9,510 nt of DNA from the NCBI GenBank assembly GCA_023438115.1, contig JAEZEB010000141.1, positions 1-9,510 on the forward strand. The letters are read 5' to 3'. Below the pieces are notes generated by a model. The model was not told the origin of the DNA and did not search any database. It saw only the letters and a program-made list of their open reading frames with translations. Below, piece by piece: positions 1-6,989 of the stretch. The position numbers and the translations under genes are program-made. Each line of letters starts with the position of its first letter. Positions within the stretch are counted from its first letter, which is position 1. Source of the stretch: Pseudomonadota bacterium. Its GTDB lineage: Bacteria > Pseudomonadota > Gammaproteobacteria > Burkholderiales > Burkholderiaceae_C.

Positions 1-62
1 GTGGCCGACAGCGCCGCGAACGGCGCCAGCTGGCGCCCGGCCGGCGCCGCTTGCGGCTGCAT
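1..62 (-). CDS. Start of a gene downstream of aroC, probably an MFS transporter (partial)
   Basis: An ATG on the minus strand at 62-60 opens a frame that runs off the window edge; the 20 visible codons read MQPQAAPAGRQLAPFAALSA. It begins 5 nt after the aroC stop codon (70-68), so it is almost certainly co-transcribed and perhaps translationally coupled: no good Shine-Dalgarno sequence lies in front of it, only the pyrimidine-rich end of aroC. A short polar N-terminus leading into 'LAPFAALSA' resembles the entry into the first membrane helix of MFS transporters that, as I recall, often follow aroC in Burkholderiales. That identity is inference from context and 20 residues; the frame and its position are what is seen. 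Confidence 0.5.
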   Translation of the reverse strand, partial: MQPQAAPAGRQLAPFAALSA

Positions 63-67
63 CGCGC

Positions 68-1168
68 TCAGAGGAAGGAGGAGGAGGCGATCGCCGCGAG
101 CGGAGACTGCACGTCGCCGTTCTGCGCGCGGTGGCGCAGCGCGTGGTCCATCAGCACGAGGGCCAGCATGGCCTCGGCGATGGGCGTGGCGCGGATGCCG
201 ACGCAGGGATCGTGGCGGCCCTTGGTGACGATCTCGGTCGGCGCGCCCTCGACGTCGATGGTGTCGCGCGGGCTGATGATCGAGCTGGTCGGCTTGATCG
301 CGATGGAGACCTCGAGGTCCTGCCCGGTGCTGATGCCGCCCAGCGTGCCGCCGGCGTTGTTGCCGGCGAAGCCGCCGGGCGTGAGCGAGTCTCCGTGCTC
401 GGTGCCGCGCTGCGCCACGCTGGCGAAGCCGGCGCCGATCTCCACGCCCTTGACGGCGTTGATGCCCATCATCGCGTACGCGATCTCGGCATCGAGCTTG
501 TCGAAGAGCGGCTGGCCCAGGCCCACGGGCATGCCCGTGGCCACCACGCGGACGCGCGCGCCCACCGAGTCGCCGGCCTTGCGCAGGCGGTCCATGTACG
601 CCTCGAGCGCGGAGACGTCGGCCACCGGCGCGAAGAAGGGGTTGCGCGGCACGTGCTCCCAGCTCTCGAAGGAGATGGCCAGTTCGCCGATCTGCTGCAT
701 GCAGCCGCGGAATTCGGTGCCGTACTTCGCCTTCAGCCACTTCTTGGCGACCGCACCCGCGGCGACCATCGGCGCGGTGAGGCGCGCGGACGAACGGCCG
801 CCGCCGCGCGGATCGCGCAGGCCGTACTTCTCGAAGTAGGTGTAGTCCGCGTGGCCCGGGCGGAACTTGCGGCCGATGTCGCTGTAGTCCTTGCTGCGCT
901 GGTCCGTGTTGCGGATCAACAGGCAGATCGGCGTGCCGGTGGTGCGGCCTTCGTACACGCCGGAGAGGATCTCCACCTTGTCCTCTTCCTGGCGCTGCGT
1001 CACGTGCCGGCTGGTGCCGGGACGGCGGCGATCGAGGTCCGGCTGGATATCGGCTTCGGACAGTTCCATCCCCGGCGGGCAACCGTCGATCACGCAGCCG
1101 ATGGCCGGCCCATGCGACTCGCCGAAGTTGGTGACAGCGAACAGGGTGCCGAAGGTGGAGCCGCTCAT
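68..1168 (-). CDS. aroC: Chorismate synthase
   Basis: Catalyses the last step of the shikimate pathway in the cytoplasm: 5-enolpyruvylshikimate-3-phosphate loses phosphate to give chorismate, using reduced FMN that is not consumed overall. The 366-residue product has the usual bacterial length. The signatures are all present: FGESHG at 15-20 with the conserved His19, RPGHADYTYFEKYG at 103-116 with the second conserved His106, the flavin/phosphate-binding DPRGGGRSSAR at 119-129, GGFAGNNAGGTLGGIST at 265-281, and GRHDPC at 317-322. The start at 1168 (MSGSTFG) matches the family N-terminus; an in-frame ATG at 1177 would add MTP and has a GGCGGG only 3 nt upstream, so it is possible. A probable transporter gene follows at 5 nt. 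The gene is intact and ordinary. Confidence 0.97.
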   Translation of the reverse strand: MSGSTFGTLFAVTNFGESHGPAIGCVIDGCPPGMELSEADIQPDLDRRRPGTSRHVTQRQEEDKVEILSGVYEGRTTGTPICLLIRNTDQRSKDYSDIGRKFRPGHADYTYFEKYGLRDPRGGGRSSARLTAPMVAAGAVAKKWLKAKYGTEFRGCMQQIGELAISFESWEHVPRNPFFAPVADVSALEAYMDRLRKAGDSVGARVRVVATGMPVGLGQPLFDKLDAEIAYAMMGINAVKGVEIGAGFASVAQRGTEHGDSLTPGGFAGNNAGGTLGGISTGQDLEVSIAIKPTSSIISPRDTIDVEGAPTEIVTKGRHDPCVGIRATPIAEAMLALVLMDHALRHRAQNGDVQSPLAAIASSSFL

Positions 1169-1210
1169 GGGCGTCATTATCCCGCCGTCGCCACCATGGG
1201 TACAAAGGTA

Positions 1211-1239
1211 TTCATATCGACCCGCTTGGGCGGCCTGAA
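1211..1239 (-). promoter_or_regulatory. Candidate sigma70 promoter for aroC
   Basis: Reading the minus strand, TTCAGG (1239-1234) and TATGAA (1216-1211) are separated by exactly 17 nt and lie about 45 nt upstream of the aroC start, in the AT-richest part of the gap. The -35 match is weak and the -10 match moderate. It overlaps one arm of the inverted repeat at 1226-1259. This is inference from consensus only. Confidence 0.25.
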
Positions 1240-1259
1240 CGTCACATCCGGCCGCCAAA
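1226..1259. promoter_or_regulatory. Imperfect inverted repeat in the aroC/autotransporter divergent region
   Basis: TTGGGCGGCC (1226-1235) faces GGCCGCCAAA (1250-1259); nine of ten positions pair around a 14-nt centre. Neither strand continues into a T-run in the right orientation, so it does not look like an intrinsic terminator. Its place between two divergent genes, touching a candidate -35 box, would suit an operator, but no regulator can be named. Confidence 0.35.
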
Positions 1260-1335
1260 AATGCACGCTTTCGGATTCGGTTACGGCATCGAAAGACTCT
1301 GTTACCGCCGATCTGTTGCCTCGCTGCCGAGCCAT

Positions 1336-1369
1336 CCCTAGCCTTCGCGGCTTTGCCGCTAGTACAGGG
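1336..1369 (+). promoter_or_regulatory. Nested hairpin in the autotransporter 5' leader
   Basis: GCGGC-TTT-GCCGC (1347-1359) forms a perfect 5-bp stem with a 3-nt loop. It is enclosed by CTAG (1338-1341) with CTAG (1359-1362), and then by CCCT (1336-1339) with AGGG (1366-1369). These pairings partly compete, so alternative folds exist. The structure ends about 30 nt before the start codon and about 20 nt before the Shine-Dalgarno sequence. It would lie in the mRNA leader if transcription starts upstream. No T-run follows, so it is not a standard terminator. Confidence 0.35.
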
Positions 1370-1399
1370 CCGTCTTCTTCGATGCCACAGGAAGCAGCC

Positions 1400-4300
1400 A
1401 TGCCCCATCGGTCCCTCGCCAAGCCGCGCGCGCGGCTCAAGCCCCTGTGCCGCCTGCTGCAGGCGGCCGCCCTCTCCACCGGAACCCTCGCGCTCGCGCC
1501 GCCGGCGCATGCGGACGATATCAATTGGACCTATGCCAACACGCTGTGGAGCGTGCCCGCGTCCTGGGGCACCGGCGTGCGGCCGGGTGTCGGCGACTGG
1601 GCCGTGTTCGGCGCCTCGGCACCCGCGATATCCGTCGTCGACGACTACTCGCAGTTGTCTGGCGTGCGCTTCCTCGCGGGCGCCAACGTCCTGCTGGGCG
1701 TGGACGACCGGCTGATCGTGGAGAACGGCTTCGTCAACGAGGATGGAGTGCTGCGCTCGGTGGACGTTGCCGCCTCGGGCGAGATCCACATCGTCACCGG
1801 CACCGTGAGCGGCCCATTCGGATTCCAGAACAACGGCCGCATCTGGTTCGCCAACACCTCGAACGCGGGCACCGGGTCGTCCTTCACGAACATCGCCGGT
1901 GGCTTCCTCGATTTCGAGATGTTCTCCAGCGCCAGCGGCGCGACCATCTTCAACCAGGCGGGCGGCACCACCCGCTTCAATACCGGATCCACCGCCGCCT
2001 CGGCCAGCATCCGCAACTTCGCCGACGGAAGCCTGGAGTTCAACCACGAAGCCACGGCCGGTTCGGCGAACATCACCAACGACAACGGCGCCACGACCAC
2101 CTTCAGCGGCACGGCCACCGCGGGCGACGCGACCATCCAGAACCATGGCGACCTGACCTTCCGGGACAGCTCCACCGCCGGCGCCGCCACGATCACGACG
2201 ACGGCCACGGGCCTCACGGTGTTCGAAGGCAACAGCAGCGGCGGCACCGCGAACCTGGTCGTCGACGCGGCGGGCCGCCTCGGCTTCGCGGGGCAGTCCA
2301 CGGCCGGCAACGCGACCATCACCCACCACGGCAACTCCGCCTTCGTCCAGCAGTCGAACGCCGGGCAGGCGAACATCCTGAACGCCGCCGGGACGCTGCA
2401 GTTCCTGAACGAGGCCAGCGCGGCCGACGCGACCATTACCAACGAAAGCGCGCTGGCCTTCCGCAACAACGCCTCCGCCGGCGCGGCGACGATCATTACC
2501 CGCGCCGGGGCGACGACCTCCTTCCACGACTCGGCCACGGGCGGCACCGCGCGGATCGTGATGGAGGGCGGCACGCTGGACCTGACGGCACGCGCCGGCC
2601 TGATGGACGTGGGGTCCATCGAGGGCACGGGCCTGGTCAGCATGGGAGGGGGCACGGCGCTGGCGGCCGGCTCGCTGAACACCGACACCACCTTCGCCGG
2701 CGTCCTCACCGGCGGTGGGGCGGCCTTTGCAAAGAGGGGCACCGGCACGCTCACGCTGACCGGCGCCAGCAACTACACGGCCGGCACCCTCATCGAAGAC
2801 GGCACCCTGCAACTCGGCGACGGCGGCACGACGGGGTCGATCACCGGCATGGTGATCAACGACGGCACCCTGGCGTTCAACCGCTCCAACTTCCTCCTCT
2901 TCGACGGCGAGATCTCGGGCAGCGGCGTGGTCGACGTGCGCGATGGCGCGGTCGCGCTCGTGGCCGACAACACCTACACGGGCGGCACGGTGATCCGCGC
3001 GGGCGCCGCGCTGCAGGTCGGCGACGGCGGCGCCACCGGCTCCATCACGGGCGACGTCGCCAACGCCGGCGAGCTGTACTTCGTGCGCACCGGAACGACG
3101 ACCTTCACCGGCAGCATCTCCGGCAGCGGCAATCTCACCAACCAGCTCGGGCAACTGGTCCTCACGGGCAACAACAGCTACACGGGCACGACCACCATCC
3201 TGGCGCCGGTGGTGGTGGGCGACGGCGGCACGACGGGATCGCCGGGGACCGGCGCGATCGTCAACGACGCCTCGCTCACCATCGACCGGGCCGGCACGCT
3301 CTCGCTGCCCGGCGACATCAGCGGCAGCGGCAGCCTGCGCATCATCGGGCCCGGGCAGGTCGTGCTGGCGGGCACCAGCACCTACACCGGCGCCACCGAC
3401 GTCGAGCGCGGCACGCTCCTCGTGAACGGCTCCATCACGAGCGCCACGCGCGTGGCCAGCGGCGCGACGCTCGGCGGCACTGGCCGCACCGGCAACGTCG
3501 ACGTGGAATCCGGCGGCGCCCTGGCGCCGGGGCAGTCGATCGGCACGCTGCGCGTGGGCGGCGACCTGCGCTTGCGCGCCGGCTCCATCTTCCGCGTGGA
3601 AGTGGATCCGGCGGGCGCCGCCGACCGTGTCGAGGTGGACGGCGCGGCCACCATCGACGGCGGCACGGTGGACGTGCGCGCGGGCAGCGGCACCTACGCG
3701 CGCAACACGCGCTACACGCTGCTCACGGCCGCCGGCGGCCGCACCGGCGAATTCGACACCGTGACGACCGACCTCGCCTTCCTCACGCCCACCTTGCGCT
3801 ACGAGGGATCGTCGGTGCTGCTGGACCTGGAATCCAACCGCGTGGCCTACGCCGATGTCGCCCTCACGCCCAACCAGCGCGCCGTGGGCAACTACCTGCA
3901 GGAGTTCGCCGATGCCCCCGGCAACGCGGACGCCGCCACGCTGGTCAGCCGCATCGACAGCCTCGATGCCGAAGGTGCGCGCCGCGCCTTCGACAACCTC
4001 TCGGGCAGCGCGCACGCGGTGGCCAGCCAGGTGGCGACCGCCGTCGGCCGCAACCTCTCGGCCACGATGGCGGCGCGCACCGGTTTCAGCGCCGCGGCCG
4101 CGGGCGGCGTGGCGGCGACCTTGCTGCCCACGCAATTCGCCAGCGTGGATGCGCGGAGCTGGCAGCCGGCCCCGGTCGTCGCCAGCGATGCGGCCCCTTC
4201 GCCGGCGAACTTCTCCACCGCCGTCGCGGGCGCCGCGGCAGCGCCCGCCACCGGCTTCTGGGTGCAGGCGGTGGGCGGCGGCGGCAGCAGCGACAGCGAC

Positions 4301-5080
4301 GGCAACGGACCTTCCTCCGACTACCGCAACGGCGGCCTGCTCCTGGGCTACGACCTGCCGGTGGCGCCGGGCTGGGTGGCGGGCGCGAGCCTGGGCTACG
4401 TGCGCAGCTCGTGGGACGCCGACACCGGCGGCACCGCCGAAGCCGACGGCGACCTCGAGTCGCCGCAGTTCGGCCTGTACGCGCGCTATGCGCAGCCCAC
4501 CTGGCGCCTGCACCTGGACGCGACCTACGTGCGCCACGACTTCGACGCGCAGCGCCGCGTGGCGATCGGCGCCGACACGCAGACCGCGCGTTCCAGCCAC
4601 GATGGTCACGAGTGGGGGCTGGCTGCGCAAGTGGAGTTCCCGCGCGCCTGGGGCGACTGGGAAGTGGCGCCGCTCGCCGGCCTGCGCCTGGCGCGGCTGT
4701 CCGAGGACGGTTTCACCGAAACCGGCGCGGGCGCCTCCAACCTCACGGTCTCGGGCCGCGACACCGAACAGGCCGTGCTCTCCGGCGGCGTGCAGTTCGC
4801 GAAGCGCTTCGCCTCGGGGCGCGGCGGCATGGAGCTGCGCGCGGTGGCGTCGCACCTGTTCGGCGACGCCGACAGCGCGGTCACCTCGCAGCTGGCCGGG
4901 CAACCCACGCGCTTCACCGCGCGCGGCACGCCGCTCAAGCGCAATGCGCTCACGCTGGGTGCGACGGTGGCCGGCGCCTTCAGCCGGCAGGTGAGCGGCT
5001 ACCTGGACGCGGCCTACGAACTGCGCGGCAGCGGGCAGAACGCTTTCGGCGTCACGGCTGGCGTGCGCGTGGCCTGGTAG
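1400..5080 (+). CDS. Type Va autotransporter with beta-helix passenger and C-terminal beta-barrel
   Basis: A 1226-residue self-exporting outer-membrane protein. Residues 1-38 form a basic, then hydrophobic, signal peptide ending PAHA. A Trp-rich segment (40-70; 'NW', 'LW', 'SW', 'GDWAVF') typical of autotransporter passenger starts follows. Residues 176-395 hold eleven short repeats of 19-21 residues (pattern A-x-I-x-N-x-x-G-...-F-...-S-x-A-G). Residues ~440-715 hold about four longer passenger-associated repeats of 67-68 residues carrying 'YTGGT...LQVGDGG.TGSI...ISGSG'. A linker with 'ALTPNQRAVG' and 'FDNLSGSAHA' (821-873) precedes the barrel (~950-1226), which ends VRVAW with the expected terminal aromatic residue. 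Cysteine is absent after residue 17. No protease or esterase motif is visible, so an adhesin/aggregation role is inferred. AGGAAG at 1389-1394, 5 nt ahead, fixes the start; an ATG at 1382 in the same frame is less likely. Confidence 0.93.
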   Translation: MPHRSLAKPRARLKPLCRLLQAAALSTGTLALAPPAHADDINWTYANTLWSVPASWGTGVRPGVGDWAVFGASAPAISVVDDYSQLSGVRFLAGANVLLGVDDRLIVENGFVNEDGVLRSVDVAASGEIHIVTGTVSGPFGFQNNGRIWFANTSNAGTGSSFTNIAGGFLDFEMFSSASGATIFNQAGGTTRFNTGSTAASASIRNFADGSLEFNHEATAGSANITNDNGATTTFSGTATAGDATIQNHGDLTFRDSSTAGAATITTTATGLTVFEGNSSGGTANLVVDAAGRLGFAGQSTAGNATITHHGNSAFVQQSNAGQANILNAAGTLQFLNEASAADATITNESALAFRNNASAGAATIITRAGATTSFHDSATGGTARIVMEGGTLDLTARAGLMDVGSIEGTGLVSMGGGTALAAGSLNTDTTFAGVLTGGGAAFAKRGTGTLTLTGASNYTAGTLIEDGTLQLGDGGTTGSITGMVINDGTLAFNRSNFLLFDGEISGSGVVDVRDGAVALVADNTYTGGTVIRAGAALQVGDGGATGSITGDVANAGELYFVRTGTTTFTGSISGSGNLTNQLGQLVLTGNNSYTGTTTILAPVVVGDGGTTGSPGTGAIVNDASLTIDRAGTLSLPGDISGSGSLRIIGPGQVVLAGTSTYTGATDVERGTLLVNGSITSATRVASGATLGGTGRTGNVDVESGGALAPGQSIGTLRVGGDLRLRAGSIFRVEVDPAGAADRVEVDGAATIDGGTVDVRAGSGTYARNTRYTLLTAAGGRTGEFDTVTTDLAFLTPTLRYEGSSVLLDLESNRVAYADVALTPNQRAVGNYLQEFADAPGNADAATLVSRIDSLDAEGARRAFDNLSGSAHAVASQVATAVGRNLSATMAARTGFSAAAAGGVAATLLPTQFASVDARSWQPAPVVASDAAPSPANFSTAVAGAAAAPATGFWVQAVGGGGSSDSDGNGPSSDYRNGGLLLGYDLPVAPGWVAGASLGYVRSSWDADTGGTAEADGDLESPQFGLYARYAQPTWRLHLDATYVRHDFDAQRRVAIGADTQTARSSHDGHEWGLAAQVEFPRAWGDWEVAPLAGLRLARLSEDGFTETGAGASNLTVSGRDTEQAVLSGGVQFAKRFASGRGGMELRAVASHLFGDADSAVTSQLAGQPTRFTARGTPLKRNALTLGATVAGAFSRQVSGYLDAAYELRGSGQNAFGVTAGVRVAW
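1925..2584 (+). repeat. Eleven short beta-helix repeats in the autotransporter passenger
   Basis: Aligning the repeats on the central Ile/Leu of 'ATI/ANI/ANL' gives residues 183, 204, 225, 246, 265, 286, 307, 326, 346, 365 and 386, with spacings of 19, 20 or 21 residues. Such a period suits one turn of a right-handed parallel beta-helix. The DNA copies have diverged, so this is an old protein-level repeat rather than a recent tandem duplication. Confidence 0.85.
2720..3544 (+). repeat. Passenger-associated ~68-residue repeats of the autotransporter
   Basis: The tyrosines of the 'N/S-x-YTxG' core fall at residues 459, 526, 594 and 662, a 67-68 residue period. The first three units share 'GDGG(T/A)TGS' and 'ISGSG' elements; the fourth decays into 'GGTGRTGNVDVESGGALAPGQSIGTL', the usual end of this repeat type before the barrel linker. 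They match the autotransporter-associated beta-strand repeat family, which is thought to help passenger secretion and folding. Confidence 0.8.
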
Positions 5081-5089
5081 GGAGCGGAA

Positions 5090-5115
5090 GCGGCGGTCGC
5101 GCAGGCGGCCGCCGC
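5090..5115. terminator. GC-rich hairpin between convergent genes
   Basis: GCGGCGG (5090-5096) pairs perfectly with CCGCCGC (5109-5115) around a 12-nt loop, in the 41-nt gap between the autotransporter stop and the stop of the minus-strand CBS gene. It could slow transcription from both sides. Neither side has a T-run, so it is not a canonical intrinsic terminator, and in such GC-rich DNA it could be chance. Confidence 0.3.
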
Positions 5116-5121
5116 GAAGCC

Positions 5122-5586
5122 TCAGAGCGAAGCCGTCGGCTGCACGTCGTCCGACGACGGCCAGTCGCGGATGTACGCCTTGAGCATGCGGTTCTCGAAG
5201 TTCTGGCTGTCCACGACCGTCTTGGCGACGTCGTAGAAGCTGATCACGCCCATCAGCATGCGCTTGTCCATCACGGGCATGTAGCGCGCGTGGCGCTCCA
5301 GCATCATGCGGCGGACCTCGTCGAGCTCGGTCTCCAGCGTGCAGGTGAGCGGGGCGTCGTCCATCGCCGTGCGGACGATGGTGGTGCCCACCACGTGCTT
5401 GTTGGCGACGATGCACTGGATCACCTCGCGGAAGGTGAGCATGCCCACCAGGTCGCCGTGCTCCATGACGACGAGGGAACCGATGTCCTTCTCGGCCATG
5501 ATGTCGATCGCGGCCGCGAGGGGCTCGTCGGGCGAGACCGTATACAGGGTGTTGCCCTTCACTCGCAGGATGTCGCTGACTTTCAT
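5122..5586 (-). CDS. Small CBS-domain-pair protein
   Basis: A 154-residue soluble protein made of little more than one Bateman module. CBS1 spans about 8-62 (VSPDEPLAAAIDIMAEKDIGSLVV, then GDLVGMLTFREVI at 44-56), and CBS2 spans about 74-127 (LERHARYMPVMD, then MLMGVISFYDVAK at 110-122). A tail 'NFENRMLKAYIRDWP' follows. CBS pairs bind adenosine-containing ligands such as AMP, ATP or S-adenosylmethionine and act as sensors. With no attached enzyme domain, this one probably works on a partner or senses on its own. AAGGAG (5598-5593) 6 nt upstream of the ATG fixes the start. The gene is divergent from metY and shares a 93-bp promoter region with it. The ligand and target are unknown; a link to methionine metabolism is only suggested by position. 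Confidence 0.9.
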   Translation of the reverse strand: MKVSDILRVKGNTLYTVSPDEPLAAAIDIMAEKDIGSLVVMEHGDLVGMLTFREVIQCIVANKHVVGTTIVRTAMDDAPLTCTLETELDEVRRMMLERHARYMPVMDKRMLMGVISFYDVAKTVVDSQNFENRMLKAYIRDWPSSDDVQPTASL

Positions 5587-5679
5587 GGCTGGCTCCTTCA
5601 ACCCGGCACAGACTCCACGGCCGGGTCGTGAAGAATATAGCCCACAATCCGGGGCAGGACCACAGGAGGGACGTCCCTT
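5587..5679. promoter_or_regulatory. Divergent promoter region between the CBS gene and metY
   Basis: This 93-bp gap must hold the 5' signals of both genes. Good ribosome sites sit at each end (AAGGAG for the CBS gene at 5598-5593; AGGAGGG for metY at 5664-5670). The only AT-rich stretch is GAATATAG (5633-5640), a plausible -10 element for either direction; no clear -35 box is visible. I see no riboswitch-like structure here. Confidence 0.4.
5667..5678 (+). promoter_or_regulatory. 12-bp perfect palindrome overlapping the metY ribosome-binding site
   Basis: AGGGACGTCCCT is a perfect palindrome. Its left half is the 3' part of the Shine-Dalgarno sequence AGGAGGG (5664-5670) and its right half ends one base before the ATG at 5680. 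In DNA it could be an operator half-way into the leader. In RNA the arms could pair only between two molecules or with a very strained loop, so simple hairpin sequestration is unlikely. Confidence 0.4.
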
Positions 5680-6975
5680 ATGCCCGGTTACTCCGATCCC
5701 GGCTTCGACACACTCGCGCTGCACGCCGGCGCCGCGCCCGACCCCGCCACCGGCGCCCGCGCGGTGCCCATCCACCTCAGTACCTCCTTCGTTTTCGAGT
5801 CGAGCGACCACGCGGCCGCCCTGTTCAACCTCGAGCGCGCGGGCCACGTCTATTCCCGCATCAGCAACCCCACCAACGCCGTGCTGGAGCAGCGGGTGGC
5901 GGCGCTGGAAGGCGGCGTGGGCGCGATCGCCACGGCCAGCGGCCAGGCCGCCCTGCACCTGGCCATCGCCACGCTCATGGGCGCCGGCTCGCACATCGTG
6001 GCCAGCACGGCGCTGTATGGCGGCTCGCAGAACCTGCTGCACTACACGATGCGGCGCTTCGGCATCGAAACGACCTTCGTCCAGCCCGGCGACATCGACG
6101 GCTGGCGCGCGGCGATCCGGCCGGAGACCAAGCTCCTCTTCGGCGAGACGGTGGGCAACCCGGGCCTCGACGTGCTCGACATCCCCACGGTGTCCGCCAT
6201 CGCGCACGAGGCCGGCCTGCCCCTGCTGGTGGACTCCACCTTCACCACGCCCTGGCTGATGAAGCCCTTCGAGCACGGCGCCGACCTCGTCTACCACTCG
6301 GCCACCAAGTTCCTGTCGGGCCACGGCACGGTGATCGGCGGCGTGCTGGTGGACGGCGGCAGCTTCGACTGGGAACGCTCCGGCCGCTTCCCCGAGCTCA
6401 CCGCGCCCTACGACGGTTTCCACGCGATGGTGTTCAGCGAGGAGTCGACCGTCGGCGCCTTCCTGCTGCGCGCGCGCCGCGAGGGCCTGCGCGACTTCGG
6501 CGCCAGCATGAGCCCGCACACCGCCTGGCTGATCCTGCAAGGCATCGAGACGCTGCCGCTGCGCATGGAACGGCACATGGCCAACACGCGCAAGGTGGTC
6601 GAATTCCTCGCGGCCCATCCCTTCGTCTCGCGCGTTGGCCATCCGATGCTGGAGACGCACCCCGGCCACGCGCTGGCGCAGAAGCTGCTGCCGCGCGGCG
6701 CCGGATCGGTCTTCAGCTTCGACATGAAGGGCAGCCGCGAACAGGGCAAGCGCTTCATCGAAACGCTCAAGCTCTTCAGCCACCTGGCGAACGTGGGCGA
6801 CTGCCGCTCGCTGGTGATCCACCCGGCCAGCACCACGCACTTCCGCATGAGCGATGAGGCGCTGCAGGGCGCGGGCATCGGCCCCGGCACGATCCGGCTT
6901 TCGATCGGCCTGGAGGATCCGGACGACCTCGTCGAGGACCTCAAGCGCGCGCTGAAGGCGGCGGAAAAAGCTTGA
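5680..6975 (+). CDS. metY: O-acetylhomoserine sulfhydrylase (aminocarboxypropyltransferase)
   Basis: A PLP enzyme of the Cys/Met-metabolism family that converts O-acetyl-L-homoserine and sulfide to homocysteine and acetate, the direct-sulfhydrylation route to methionine. At 431 residues it has the length of MetY rather than of the shorter MetZ/MetB (about 390-400). Visible motifs: HAGAAPDPATGARAVPI at 15-31; YSRISNPTNAVLE at 58-70, which binds the PLP phosphate of the neighbouring subunit; YGGS at 113-116, with the PLP-stacking Tyr; VDSTF at 184-188, with the Asp that contacts the pyridine nitrogen; and HSATKFLSGHGTVIGG at 206-221, with Lys210 as Schiff-base lysine. AGGAGGG 9 nt upstream supports the start. 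O-succinylhomoserine specificity (metZ) cannot be excluded from sequence. Transcribed alone or with the downstream hydrolase across a repeat-filled gap. Confidence 0.92.
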   Translation: MPGYSDPGFDTLALHAGAAPDPATGARAVPIHLSTSFVFESSDHAAALFNLERAGHVYSRISNPTNAVLEQRVAALEGGVGAIATASGQAALHLAIATLMGAGSHIVASTALYGGSQNLLHYTMRRFGIETTFVQPGDIDGWRAAIRPETKLLFGETVGNPGLDVLDIPTVSAIAHEAGLPLLVDSTFTTPWLMKPFEHGADLVYHSATKFLSGHGTVIGGVLVDGGSFDWERSGRFPELTAPYDGFHAMVFSEESTVGAFLLRARREGLRDFGASMSPHTAWLILQGIETLPLRMERHMANTRKVVEFLAAHPFVSRVGHPMLETHPGHALAQKLLPRGAGSVFSFDMKGSREQGKRFIETLKLFSHLANVGDCRSLVIHPASTTHFRMSDEALQGAGIGPGTIRLSIGLEDPDDLVEDLKRALKAAEKA

Positions 6976-6989
6976 AGCCCATCCCTCCC

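Noticed and set aside
1195..1330. Riboswitch or tRNA in the AT-richer intergenic region.
   Set aside because: No cloverleaf, conserved riboswitch core or multi-stem junction could be found; only short inverted repeats are seen.
131..1399. In-frame open extension upstream of the autotransporter start, across the antisense of aroC.
   Set aside because: The signal peptide with its Shine-Dalgarno site fixes the start at 1400; the upstream part is antisense to aroC with no family resemblance.
5090..5115. Strong bidirectional rho-independent terminator.
   Set aside because: The stem is perfect but there is no T-run on either side, so it is listed only as a low-confidence hairpin.
1447..5631. Long plus-strand frame overlapping the autotransporter in another phase.
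   Set aside because: Arg/His/Gly-rich translation without any domain; a frame shadow caused by GC-rich repeats.
68..5647. A very long open frame on the minus strand (over 1800 codons) running from the CBS/metY gap through the antisense of the autotransporter into aroC.
   Set aside because: Only its last part is real (aroC). The rest is Ala/Arg/Gly/His-rich sequence antisense to a coding gene, a by-product of high GC and in-phase repeats of the autotransporter.
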